DNA of 15,892 nucleotides from contig JAEYWQ010000186.1 in NCBI GenBank assembly GCA_023428885.1, forward strand, positions 1 to 15,892, given 5' to 3'. A program made the position numbers and the translations under genes. Source of the stretch: Bacillota bacterium. Lineage in GTDB: Bacteria; Bacillota; Clostridia; Lachnospirales; Lachnospiraceae. A model generated the notes under the pieces. The model did not search any database. It saw nothing but the letters and a program-made list of their open reading frames with translations, and was not told the DNA's origin. Numbering within the stretch: the stretch's first letter is position 1; each line of letters begins with the position of its first letter. Below are positions 7,426 through 13,044 of this stretch, piece by piece.

Positions 7426-9412
7426 GGGTATGAAGTTGCCTATCCATATCACAATTTAAGCTATAACCATCATCCTTATAGAGCTGATAAGTAAGTTCTG
7501 CCTCTCCGTATGAGATGGTACTTAAATCGTCATAAGAAATTTCGCGGGTGTTGTTTACTGCCTTACCAAGAACGAGAACATGATCCTTTTTTAAGAACAT
7601 GGCAACTTCATTTAAGCTAATTTCAATAAAGTGATGCCCCTTTTTCATTTCCTTTGTTGTGTAATCATTAGAAGATGTAAAGTGAATCAGTAACATATCT
7701 TCTGGTAAATAAACATAGCGGCCAATGGCATTTTGCTCATAGACAGGAGTAAGCATTAGTCCTTCTCCGAACATTACCTGATCTTCGGTGTGTTTTGCAA
7801 TGTTATCCTCAGGATAATCAAAGCCAAGTGGGCGGAAGAGTAGATCATTGCTTAATGCAGCTTTCATATACTCACTGTAAAGATAAGGAATCAATCGATA
7901 ACGTAAGCGTAACAGGTGACGGAAGGCGTCCTTATTTGGAAAACGGAAGCATTCTTGTTCTCTTGTTCCCAGAGCTGCATGATTACGCATCAGCGGAGTG
8001 AACATAGAGAAGGCTAACCAGCGTAGAATTAAATCTTCGGAGGCATGACCACCAAAACCACCTAAGTCTGCGCCTGAATATAAGAAACCACACATATTTA
8101 GAGATGGCATCATCTTGATATTCAATAACAAGTGGGACCACCAAGAATGATTGTCGCCAGTCCAGATTCCACCATAACGGTGCATACCTATATAGGAAGA
8201 TCGGGAGAATAATAAGGTTCTATGGTTTGGTGTTAAGGTCTCAAAGGCTTCACTTGCTGCACGGGTCATATTAAAACCGTACAAATTATGCACCTTGTCA
8301 TGGCGTACTTGCTTTCCATTCACATTATGGTAGAAACGACGGTGATCTTCTTCGTTATTGGATAGAGAATTAATAGCATCTTTTAAACGCCAGAAGTTTC
8401 CTAAGGTTAATTCCTGATCTTTTAATTCATGTATTGTCTTGAGGGCAGAATCCAATCCCTGTTTGGAGTAGAAGATAGCAGGCTCGTTCATATCATTCCA
8501 GAAACCTTCAATACCAGCGTCTGTCAATACTTTATACTGGGATCCAAACCAAGCACGCACCTCTGGGTTAAGAAAATCAGGGAAGTGGGTATCTCCTGGC
8601 CAAACCCCTGCAATGAATGGATTACCCTCTTCGTCCTTACAAAAATACCCCTTCTTAATCCCGTCATCATAGGTGGAATAGCCGTCTTCAATCTTAACAC
8701 CTGCATCGATAATTGGTACGAGATGTAGTCCGCGAGCTTCCATCTTCTTAACGAATTCTTCAAAGTTTGGGAACTTTTTATTATCAATAGTAAAATCCTT
8801 GTAATTGTCCATGTAGTCAATATCCATATAGATTGCATCGATTGGTAAATCATTTTCCTGATAACCATCAGCGATAGCTACAATATCTTCTTGATTCTCG
8901 TAGCCCCAACGGCTTTGTTGATATCCAAATGCCCAAAATGGAGCCAGATAACTTGGCCCAATCAAACGGCGAAACTGTTTTACAATATCATATGCGTTTT
9001 TACCTGTAATCATATATAGAGTCAAATTCGCTTCTTGGGTGTAAACAACAAGGTGAGAAGCATTTCCAAAGCCAATATCGAAGGTAATCTTGCCTGGATA
9101 ATCAAAGAATAAACCATAGGAGGTTTTGCCTTCAATTATAATAAAGTTATGAGCTCCATATAGTGAGTTCTTTTCTTCAGTATGACAAGGGTCATCAGCG
9201 CAGTAGCTTGTGTAGAAAAAACCGCGCTTGTTGATACCACGGTTTGCTTCTCCCAGACCATATACAATATCCTGAGGAGCTAATAATGCTTGTAATTTAA
9301 AACCTTCGCTAGTATCTAGTGTAAATAAATCTGTAGCTAGAGGGGAAGCTTCTACTGGAAGTACAACTGCGTCTGTTTCCAATGGATTTCCATACAAATG
9401 TTTTGTTATCAT
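7403..9412 (-). CDS. glycoside hydrolase family 31 alpha-glucosidase
   Basis: 669 aa, no signal peptide, so a cytoplasmic exo-enzyme releasing glucose from imported oligosaccharides. An N-terminal beta-sandwich (1-150) with GLGEANRGINKRG precedes the (beta/alpha)8 catalytic domain (about 155-500). The nucleophile is Asp307 in GFWNDMNEPAIF and the acid/base is Asp420 in WTGDNHSWW, flanked by RSSYIGMHRYGG and MRNHA. C-terminal beta domains complete the fold. From memory it closely resembles the Blautia/Ruminococcus obeum enzyme Ro-alphaG1, with the same catalytic numbering. It also has Trp169 (QQSRWGY), the residue linked there to preference for alpha-1,6 (isomaltose) over alpha-1,4 linkages. 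The ATG follows AAAGGA. No sugar transporter or regulator adjoins it. Confidence 0.95.
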   Translation of the reverse strand: MITKHLYGNPLETDAVVLPVEASPLATDLFTLDTSEGFKLQALLAPQDIVYGLGEANRGINKRGFFYTSYCADDPCHTEEKNSLYGAHNFIIIEGKTSYGLFFDYPGKITFDIGFGNASHLVVYTQEANLTLYMITGKNAYDIVKQFRRLIGPSYLAPFWAFGYQQSRWGYENQEDIVAIADGYQENDLPIDAIYMDIDYMDNYKDFTIDNKKFPNFEEFVKKMEARGLHLVPIIDAGVKIEDGYSTYDDGIKKGYFCKDEEGNPFIAGVWPGDTHFPDFLNPEVRAWFGSQYKVLTDAGIEGFWNDMNEPAIFYSKQGLDSALKTIHELKDQELTLGNFWRLKDAINSLSNNEEDHRRFYHNVNGKQVRHDKVHNLYGFNMTRAASEAFETLTPNHRTLLFSRSSYIGMHRYGGIWTGDNHSWWSHLLLNIKMMPSLNMCGFLYSGADLGGFGGHASEDLILRWLAFSMFTPLMRNHAALGTREQECFRFPNKDAFRHLLRLRYRLIPYLYSEYMKAALSNDLLFRPLGFDYPEDNIAKHTEDQVMFGEGLMLTPVYEQNAIGRYVYLPEDMLLIHFTSSNDYTTKEMKKGHHFIEISLNEVAMFLKKDHVLVLGKAVNNTREISYDDLSTISYGEAELTYQLYKDDGYSLNCDMDRQLHTLVVSKKI

Positions 9413-9482
9413 AGTAATAATCCTTTCTAGTTTATTCTACTAAGCTTATTATAATCTAAGAGTTTTCGAAAATAATACATTT

Positions 9483-9510
9483 ATTTTAGCATATTTTCGT
9501 AAACTTGCAA
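9483..9510 (-). promoter_or_regulatory. candidate sigma-A promoter for the GH31 gene
   Basis: On the minus strand: TTGCAA (9510-9505), 16 nt, TAAAAT (9488-9483), about 70 nt before the ATG. A second, perfect TATAAT closer to the gene (9453-9448) lacks a recognisable -35. I saw no convincing catabolite-repression (cre) site. Confidence 0.4.
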
Positions 9511-9658
9511 GAGATATTTTTACTTTATTAATAACTACTATATAAGAGCAATAGGATGTGTCTTGTCGTACGTGCCTAATGACTTCATAATAATAAATTA
9601 CCATATCAGATGTACAAGGGCAAATTGGTATTAGGAAAACCCTCTAAAACAAGAGAAA

Positions 9659-9699
9659 ATTGAATCTACCCCTTAGGTATCTAGAGCTCCTGATTCAAT
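9659..9699. repeat. 8-bp inverted repeat with structured loop
   Basis: ATTGAATC (9659-9666) and GATTCAAT (9692-9699) are perfectly complementary. The 25-nt loop holds TACC-CCTTA-GGTA and a CTAGAG/CTC segment that can pair further. No T-tract follows, so this is not an intrinsic terminator. Confidence 0.5.
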
Positions 9700-9737
9700 G
9701 GTAAAGCAATTATGTTTGGCTAGAACTAGCGTATTAT

Positions 9738-9758
9738 AGGATAATTTCAGGATAATTT
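9738..9758. repeat. tandem 10-bp direct repeat
   Basis: AGGATAATTT occurs twice, separated by one C (period 11 bp, one helical turn). It lies about 55 bp upstream of the sigma-F -35. The helical phasing would suit a DNA-binding protein, but no binder is known to me. Confidence 0.5.
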
Positions 9759-9811
9759 GCGGAATGCAAGAAGAAAATGCTCACATTGTCTTCTAGATGT
9801 TTCTGATTTAT

Positions 9812-9839
9812 GTATAAAACTGGTCTCTTCGGAAAGAAT
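9812..9839 (+). promoter_or_regulatory. sigma-F promoter for the SpoIIQ-like gene
   Basis: GTATA (9812-9816), 14 nt, GGAAAGAAT (9831-9839), which matches every fixed base of the sigma-F -10 pattern GGNNANAAT. It is 57 nt before the GTG start. spoIIQ is sigma-F dependent in Bacillus subtilis, so site and gene support each other. A sigma-G reading is less good because the -10 lacks CATWMTA. Confidence 0.65.
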
Positions 9840-9896
9840 ATACTTGAGGCAAAAATTGCTTATCATATTCTAACCTAGAAAGGTAGGGGTACAAAC

Positions 9897-10754
9897 GTGA
9901 GTAAACAAAAGTTAAGTGATCTAGCAAAGAAAAGAGGCATATATGCGTTACTTTTGGTGGGAGTGTTTGTAGTTGTGGTGATTGCTATGGTGAGGTTAAC
10001 CAATCAATCTGGCAGTTCAGGCAATGACAAAAAAATTGACCTTAACGAATCCCCATTAAATGCTTCCCAAGGAAGTCCAAGCGGCAAGGATAGCACATAT
10101 GCAGAGGACGACTATCTGGATCCGAATGTTGCAGATCTTCCAGACAAGCAGCACCTGGTTGATAATTCACCAGTGGACGTGACGAAAGAGCCAGTGGAAA
10201 CACAGGTTGATGAAACGGCACAGCAACCAACGCAGGCTCCGGTAAAGGACAGCAACACCACGGGAAATCAGACAGCACAAGACGATAAAAAGGATACACA
10301 GCCTGTTATGCAAAACACAGCAGAAAACTTATCCTTTAACAAAGAAAGTGGGTTGGATTGGCCAATCAAAGGAAATATCATATTGCCTTATTGTGTGGAC
10401 AAAACAACGTATTATGCAACCTTAAAACAGTACATGACAAATCCAGCAATCTTAATTGCAGGAGAAGTTGGCACCGAAGTTAAGGCAGCAGCAAAGGGTA
10501 TTGTAACTAGTATTGAACAGGAAGCTAGAACTGGTAATACTATAACAATGGACATCGGTAGTGGTTATAAGTTAGTATACGGTCAACTAGATAATGTTAA
10601 GTTAAAAGTTGGAGATACCGTAGAAGCAGGTGCCATCATTGGTAAGATTAGCGAAACTACAAAGTATTTCGTTATTGAAGGACCACATCTATACTTCCAG
10701 GTATATGAAGGAAAAGAAACGTTAGATCCGATGTTGTTATTAAAAGCTGAATAG
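9897..10754 (+). CDS. spoIIQ: SpoIIQ-like protein, degenerate LytM/M23 domain
   Basis: 285 aa with a GTG start preceded by AAAGGTAGGGG. A short basic cytoplasmic tail, one membrane helix (15-33), a long Ser/Thr/Asp/Gln-rich linker (about 35-150) and a C-terminal LytM (M23 peptidase) fold (about 155-283: LDWPIKG, GTEVKAAAKGIV, GNTITMDIGSGYKLVYGQL, GDTVEAGAIIGKI, GPHLYFQVYEG). The HxxxD zinc motif is replaced by NPAIL (182-186) and HxH by HLY (264-266), so only His264 remains and proteolysis is unlikely. SpoIIQ in the forespore membrane binds SpoIIIAH of the mother cell to form the engulfment channel. Architecture, the sigma-F promoter and the degenerate site fit this. The gene stands alone, without spoIID or spoIIID beside it, which lowers certainty. 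Confidence 0.7.
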   Translation: MSKQKLSDLAKKRGIYALLLVGVFVVVVIAMVRLTNQSGSSGNDKKIDLNESPLNASQGSPSGKDSTYAEDDYLDPNVADLPDKQHLVDNSPVDVTKEPVETQVDETAQQPTQAPVKDSNTTGNQTAQDDKKDTQPVMQNTAENLSFNKESGLDWPIKGNIILPYCVDKTTYYATLKQYMTNPAILIAGEVGTEVKAAAKGIVTSIEQEARTGNTITMDIGSGYKLVYGQLDNVKLKVGDTVEAGAIIGKISETTKYFVIEGPHLYFQVYEGKETLDPMLLLKAE

Positions 10755-10760
10755 GTAAAA

Positions 10761-10793
10761 AAAGGGGCCGTTGGCATAACGACCTCTTTATTA
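10761..10793 (+). terminator. intrinsic terminator of the SpoIIQ-like gene
   Basis: A 12-nt stem (10761-10772 with 10778-10789) holding one G-U wobble and one C-A mismatch, with a GGCAT loop and a TTTATT tail, 6 bp after the stop codon. Confidence 0.75.
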
Positions 10794-10802
10794 GTTTACG
10801 AC

Positions 10803-10824
10803 GAGTAAGCTAATTTGCTAACTC
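10803..10824. repeat. short hairpin, related to the 49-bp repeats
   Basis: GAGTAAGC (10803-10810) pairs with GCTAACTC (10817-10824) except for one A-A mismatch, and is followed by CATCTTATTCATGA. The next hairpin, TGAGGCAG / CTGACTCA at 10842-10861, has the same design: a 4-bp stem, one mismatch, a 3-bp stem, then CATCTT. The two look like divergent copies of one small hairpin unit. Confidence 0.55.
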
Positions 10825-10830
10825 ATCTTA

Positions 10831-10879
10831 TTCATGACAAGTGAGGCAGCTTTCTGACTCATCTTTATTATAGAAACTT
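10831..10879 (+). repeat. 49-bp dispersed repeat, copy 1
   Basis: 39 of 49 positions are identical, without gaps, to 11235-11283. The core AGGCAGCTT-n-CTGAC-n-CATCTT is conserved, and in this copy it forms the TGAGGCAG/CTGACTCA hairpin. Confidence 0.6.
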
Positions 10880-10930
10880 CTCTAGTCTTCTTTAGTAACA
10901 TTTTATTTTTTATTACATATAGTATGATAT

Positions 10931-11117
10931 AGAAGATTATCGGCTTAGAAACATACATAGCAAAGACGTCATATTCTCTTGATTACATAGGTCTTTGCAA
11001 AAATTAGCAACCGATATCTTCTTACATTTTTTATGCTACCTATGGAAATGAACACTTTTACCGGTTGCTTGACATATATTGAGAGCCATCATTTTTTTTG
11101 ATGGCTCTTTTTAATTT
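10931..11117 (+). ncRNA. candidate structured small RNA with intrinsic terminator
   Basis: No ORF of note. A 12-bp helix with a single bulged T joins 10931-10943 to 11011-11022. It encloses a perfect 8-bp hairpin, GCAAAGAC (10960-10967) with GTCTTTGC (10991-10998). A second perfect 8-bp pairing, AGCAACCG (11006-11013) with CGGTTGCT (11062-11069), competes with the first helix for bases 11011-11013. A 10-bp terminator stem and T-tract end it at 11117. The competing helices resemble a riboswitch, but no plus-strand gene follows before 12289, so a stand-alone RNA is more likely. The promoter is unclear: TATGAT at 10923 has no good -35. I cannot name a family. Confidence 0.45.
11082..11117 (+). 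terminator. strong intrinsic terminator with no coding gene upstream
   Basis: Perfect 10-bp stem AGAGCCATCA / TGATGGCTCT (11082-11091 with 11099-11108), a seven-T loop, then a T-rich tail. Only the plus strand has the T-tract. The nearest upstream plus gene already has its own terminator 300 bp earlier, so this one must end another transcript. Confidence 0.85.
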
Positions 11118-11126
11118 GTGCGATAG

Positions 11127-11174
11127 CATAGAGATCAGATGACAGGGGGATAATAAACCAGTCTCTATGTCATC
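11127..11174. repeat. interleaved inverted repeats (pseudoknot order)
   Basis: CATAGAGA (11127-11134) pairs with TCTCTATG (11162-11169). GATGACA (11138-11144) pairs with TGTCATC (11168-11174). The arms occur in the order a, b, a', b' and share TG at 11168-11169, so the two helices either compete or form a pseudoknot. Confidence 0.5.
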
Positions 11175-11200
11175 ATGTAAGCTTGCTTGCATATATGCGA

Positions 11201-11240
11201 ACGCGCACATGAACCGAAGAAACTCGCGTAGCAGTTCATG
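11201..11240. repeat. second set of interleaved inverted repeats
   Basis: ACGCG (11201-11205) pairs with CGCGT (11225-11229) and CATGAAC (11208-11214) with GTTCATG (11234-11240), again in the order a, b, a', b'. A perfect palindrome GCATATATGC lies just before. It is adjacent to copy 2 of the 49-bp repeat. Confidence 0.45.
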
Positions 11241-11283
11241 ATACGTTAGGCAGCTTGCTGACACATCTTGTTTATGATAACTT
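11235..11283 (+). repeat. 49-bp dispersed repeat, copy 2
   Basis: About 80% identical to 10831-10879 in the same orientation. It ends one base before the stop codon of the converging hlyIII-type gene. Its hairpin is weaker than in copy 1 because of substitutions in the outer stem. Confidence 0.6.
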
Positions 11284-11284
11284 A

Positions 11285-11953
11285 CTAGAGATAAAACATA
11301 AGAACATAATGGGATACACTACCACCGATGCAAAACAGGTGAAATAGATCATGTGTTGTGAAGTTTTTATTAAATAGCGGAAGCTTAAGTGCATAGATGA
11401 CACCGCCGATGGTATAGATGACACCGCCGATAAGAAGCCAAGCAAAAGCAGTTGGAGACAAGACTGCTTTGATAGGGCCAGATGCGAAGATACAACTCCA
11501 ACCCATAGCAATATAGATAATAGAATTCACCCACTTTGGTGCATGTATAAAAAATATTGCCTGAAAAAGGCCGATGAGCGCTAGCACCCATATTACTATA
11601 AATAGAATTATGCCTGTTTTATTTCCTAAACCGACCAGACAGATTGGTGAGTATGAGCCTGCAATTAAAATATAGATCATCATATGATCAATTTTTTTTA
11701 ATCTGGTGTTAACTTGTTCAGTGATATCAAATGTATGATACATTGCACTGGCTGAATATAATAAGATAATTCCAGCCATAAATAATAGCATAGAAATAAG
11801 GGATAGTTTCCCTAAGTTAAGGTAAGAGAATACTAATAAGGGCGGTGTGGCAATTATAGCCATAATGGAAAACACAAGATGGGAAATCGCACTAAATGGA
11901 TCTTTGAATTTGAAGTTTCCCTTGACGAGTTGTTGTTTCATAAGTGCAATCAT
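11285..11953 (-). CDS. hemolysin III / PAQR family membrane protein
   Basis: 222 aa with about seven membrane helices over nearly the whole length. PAQR (YqfA/HlyIII) signature residues are present: SAMYHTFD (Ser69 and His73, the SxxxH motif), KKIDHMMIYILIAGSYSP (85-102) and the C-terminal HDLFH (His201, His205), together the likely zinc or catalytic site in the membrane. The name comes from a Bacillus cereus haemolysin, but most bacterial members have no proven lytic role. Ceramidase-like hydrolase activity has been proposed for the superfamily. The ATG is preceded by GGAAGG at 7 nt. It is divergent from the DUF951 gene. Confidence 0.92.
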   Translation of the reverse strand: MIALMKQQLVKGNFKFKDPFSAISHLVFSIMAIIATPPLLVFSYLNLGKLSLISMLLFMAGIILLYSASAMYHTFDITEQVNTRLKKIDHMMIYILIAGSYSPICLVGLGNKTGIILFIVIWVLALIGLFQAIFFIHAPKWVNSIIYIAMGWSCIFASGPIKAVLSPTAFAWLLIGGVIYTIGGVIYALKLPLFNKNFTTHDLFHLFCIGGSVSHYVLMFYL

Positions 11954-12017
11954 AAAAAAACCTTCCTTCTATTTGTTATTAAGCTTTTCAGTAACCTTAT
12001 ACATGGTCACTAAGAAT

Positions 12018-12045
12018 ATTATATGTAGTTTTGATAACTATATTC
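12018..12045 (-). promoter_or_regulatory. possible sigma-E type promoter for the hlyIII-like gene
   Basis: On the minus strand: GAATATA (12045-12039), 13 nt, CATATAAT (12025-12018), about 65 nt before the start. It matches 6/7 and 7/8 of the sigma-E pattern. The -10 is identical to that of the sipL candidate. A sigma-A reading of the embedded TATAAT has no good -35. AT-rich DNA makes chance matches possible. Confidence 0.35.
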
Positions 12046-12172
12046 TATGTATTATGATACTACATACCATTTCTATATGCAAGAACTAAATAATAAAGTT
12101 TAGTCACTTTTTGAAAATATTAATTTACTATCTGATAGTGGATGGTATTTAATTAAAACGAAGTCTCAGCAC

Positions 12173-12201
12173 TTGACAAATGAAAAGATTAATTGTTAAA
12201 T
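12173..12201 (+). promoter_or_regulatory. sigma-A promoter for the DUF951 gene
   Basis: Perfect TTGACA (12173-12178), 17 nt, TTAAAT (12196-12201; 4/6). The gene starts about 80 nt downstream. Confidence 0.6.
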
Positions 12202-12244
12202 AATTGAAAGACAATAAGCTTTCTATAAATCTTTCAATTGAAAG
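12202..12244. repeat. AATTGAAAG repeat/palindrome cluster in the DUF951 leader
   Basis: AATTGAAAG occurs at 12202-12210 and 12236-12244, and its complement CTTTCAATT at 12231-12239. The last two form a perfect 14-bp palindrome CTTTCAATTGAAAG (12231-12244). The cluster begins directly after the -10 box, where it could be an operator or a leader hairpin. Confidence 0.5.
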
Positions 12245-12288
12245 TATGAAGCATCGAGCAGTGATAGGCATGGAAAGGTGGAGTAAGG

Positions 12289-12474
12289 ATGGATTTACAA
12301 GTTGGAGATGTGATAAAGATGAAAAAACCCCATCCATGTGGTAGCAATGAATGGGAAATTCTACGTGTAGGGATTGATTTTCGCCTAAAGTGCAAAGGCT
12401 GTGACCATCAGGTAATGTTACCTCGAAAACAAGTGGAAAAGGGTGTAAGGGGTGTTTTTCGTAATACACAGTAA
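12289..12474 (+). CDS. DUF951 small zinc-ribbon-like protein
   Basis: 61 aa. It matches the DUF951 pattern: VGDVIKMKKPHPCGSNEWEI, then RVGIDFRLKCKGC and VMLPRKQVEK. Cys17, Cys35 and Cys38, with His15 or His40, could bind one zinc ion. The family is widespread in Firmicutes, has no proven function, and often lies near the rpsF operon, as here (2.4 kb upstream). A purine-rich AAAGGTGGAG precedes the ATG. The gene is flanked by its own promoter and terminator and is thus monocistronic. Confidence 0.88.
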   Translation: MDLQVGDVIKMKKPHPCGSNEWEILRVGIDFRLKCKGCDHQVMLPRKQVEKGVRGVFRNTQ

Positions 12475-12518
12475 AATTAGATCGAAGTTTATTTAAAATA
12501 AATTAGTGAAGCAAAGTC

Positions 12519-12550
12519 AAAAAAGTGTGGAGATAATCTACACTTTTTTT
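12519..12550 (+). terminator. intrinsic terminator of the DUF951 gene
   Basis: 13-bp stem with one G-U pair (12519-12531 with 12537-12549), GATAA loop, ending in seven T. The A-run on the 5' side makes it partly usable on the minus strand too. Confidence 0.88.
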
Positions 12551-12733
12551 ATTGCATATGAAATTCCTCATAATTTCCTATGCAATAAAAAGGCACTTCG
12601 TGCCGAGATGCACACGACCGGGTAAGGTAAATTGTCGCAAAAATCGCGACACCCGGTCGGTGCGGGAACAAAGTGTGCTTTCTAAGGATCTTTGGTCGCG
12701 AGAGTGTGTAAAGCACACTTTGTTCTTGTTTTT
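12551..12733. repeat. block of four consecutive strong hairpins, probable dispersed structured element
   Basis: Hairpin 1 (12551-12586): 8-bp ATTGCATA/TATGCAAT plus 6-bp GAAATT/AATTTC around one mismatch. Hairpin 2 (12592-12604): GGCAC-TTC-GTGCC. Hairpin 3 (12610-12663): GCAC plus CGACCGGGT with one bulged A against ACCCGGTCG plus GTGC, topped by TGTCGC/GCGACA. Hairpin 4 (12666-12725): a perfect 16-bp stem GAACAAAGTGTGCTTT / AAAGCACACTTTGTTC with a 28-nt loop, then TTGTTTTTG. It is markedly richer in GC than its surroundings and codes for nothing credible. It could be a MITE/REP-like repeat or a structured RNA; strand is undetermined, though the T-rich tail favours plus. Confidence 0.6.
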
Positions 12734-12797
12734 GATTCTCTTTGTGGTAAAGGCAGTGCAGGTTTGAAGCAGTTTTATTAATAATTTTGGAAATCTC

Positions 12798-12828
12798 TTG
12801 CATGTTACCTTACGTTACATGTTATAAT
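12798..12828 (+). promoter_or_regulatory. possible promoter for the ABC exporter, long spacer
   Basis: Perfect TATAAT (12823-12828) with TTGCAT (12798-12803) 19 nt upstream. The spacer is two bases longer than ideal, as in MerR-activated promoters. TTACC...GGTAA (12805-12809, 12831-12835) brackets the region symmetrically. No regulator gene is nearby. Confidence 0.4.
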
Positions 12829-12909
12829 ATGGTAATCAAAGAAAGCAAAATTATGAAGTAAGACTTAATTTTTGAAGAAATAATATTTACGCAGCTCTAA
12901 GGGGGTATC

Positions 12910-13013
12910 ATGAAGAAGGAAATCTATCTAACAATAGGAGAATAGCAAAGAAAATGGAAGAAGGTTTGCTCATTTATGATGAGTGGAAAGCGATTACTGA
13001 GGAGACGGCATGA
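12910..13013 (+). other. two very short ORFs in the exporter leader, possible gene remnant
   Basis: 12910-12945 encodes 11 aa (MKKEIYLTIGE) behind AAGGGGGT. 12954-13013, in another frame, encodes 19 aa (MEEGLLIYDEWKAITEETA), and that frame is open upstream from about 12873 without a start codon. A single one-base shift near 12939 would join them into about 34 residues. This may be a decayed small gene or leader peptides. I recognise no family. Confidence 0.25.
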
Positions 13014-13044
13014 TTTTATGATTTAGGAATTTGGAGGGATAATT

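Larger units (their letters stand above)
9413..9896. other. 484-bp intergenic region between divergent GH31 and SpoIIQ-like genes
   Basis: No credible ORF. It holds the GH31 promoter, a possible plus-strand sigma-A promoter (TTGTCG 9563-9568, 17 nt, CATAAT 9586-9591), an inverted repeat at 9659-9699, a short tandem repeat at 9738-9758 and the sigma-F site at 9812-9839. It is long for a simple divergent promoter region, so an untranslated leader or small RNA is possible, but there is no terminator to delimit one. Confidence 0.6.

Noticed and set aside
10931..11117. Known riboswitch, 6S RNA, SRP RNA, RNase P RNA or tmRNA
   Set aside because: I found none of their conserved cores, there is no downstream plus-strand gene for a riboswitch, and the ends do not pair as in 6S RNA.
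11082..11117. Terminator for the minus-strand hlyIII-like gene
   Set aside because: No T-tract follows the stem on the minus strand.
10803..11283. CRISPR array
   Set aside because: Only two imperfect 49-bp copies 404 bp apart, no regular spacing and no cas gene.
12549..12803. ORFs of 71-84 codons on both strands across the hairpin block
   Set aside because: They arise from the palindromic DNA, have no ribosome site, and the translations look random.
12910..13013. GntR/YtrA-type regulator preceding the ABC exporter
   Set aside because: Only about 34 residues can be assembled, with no helix-turn-helix.
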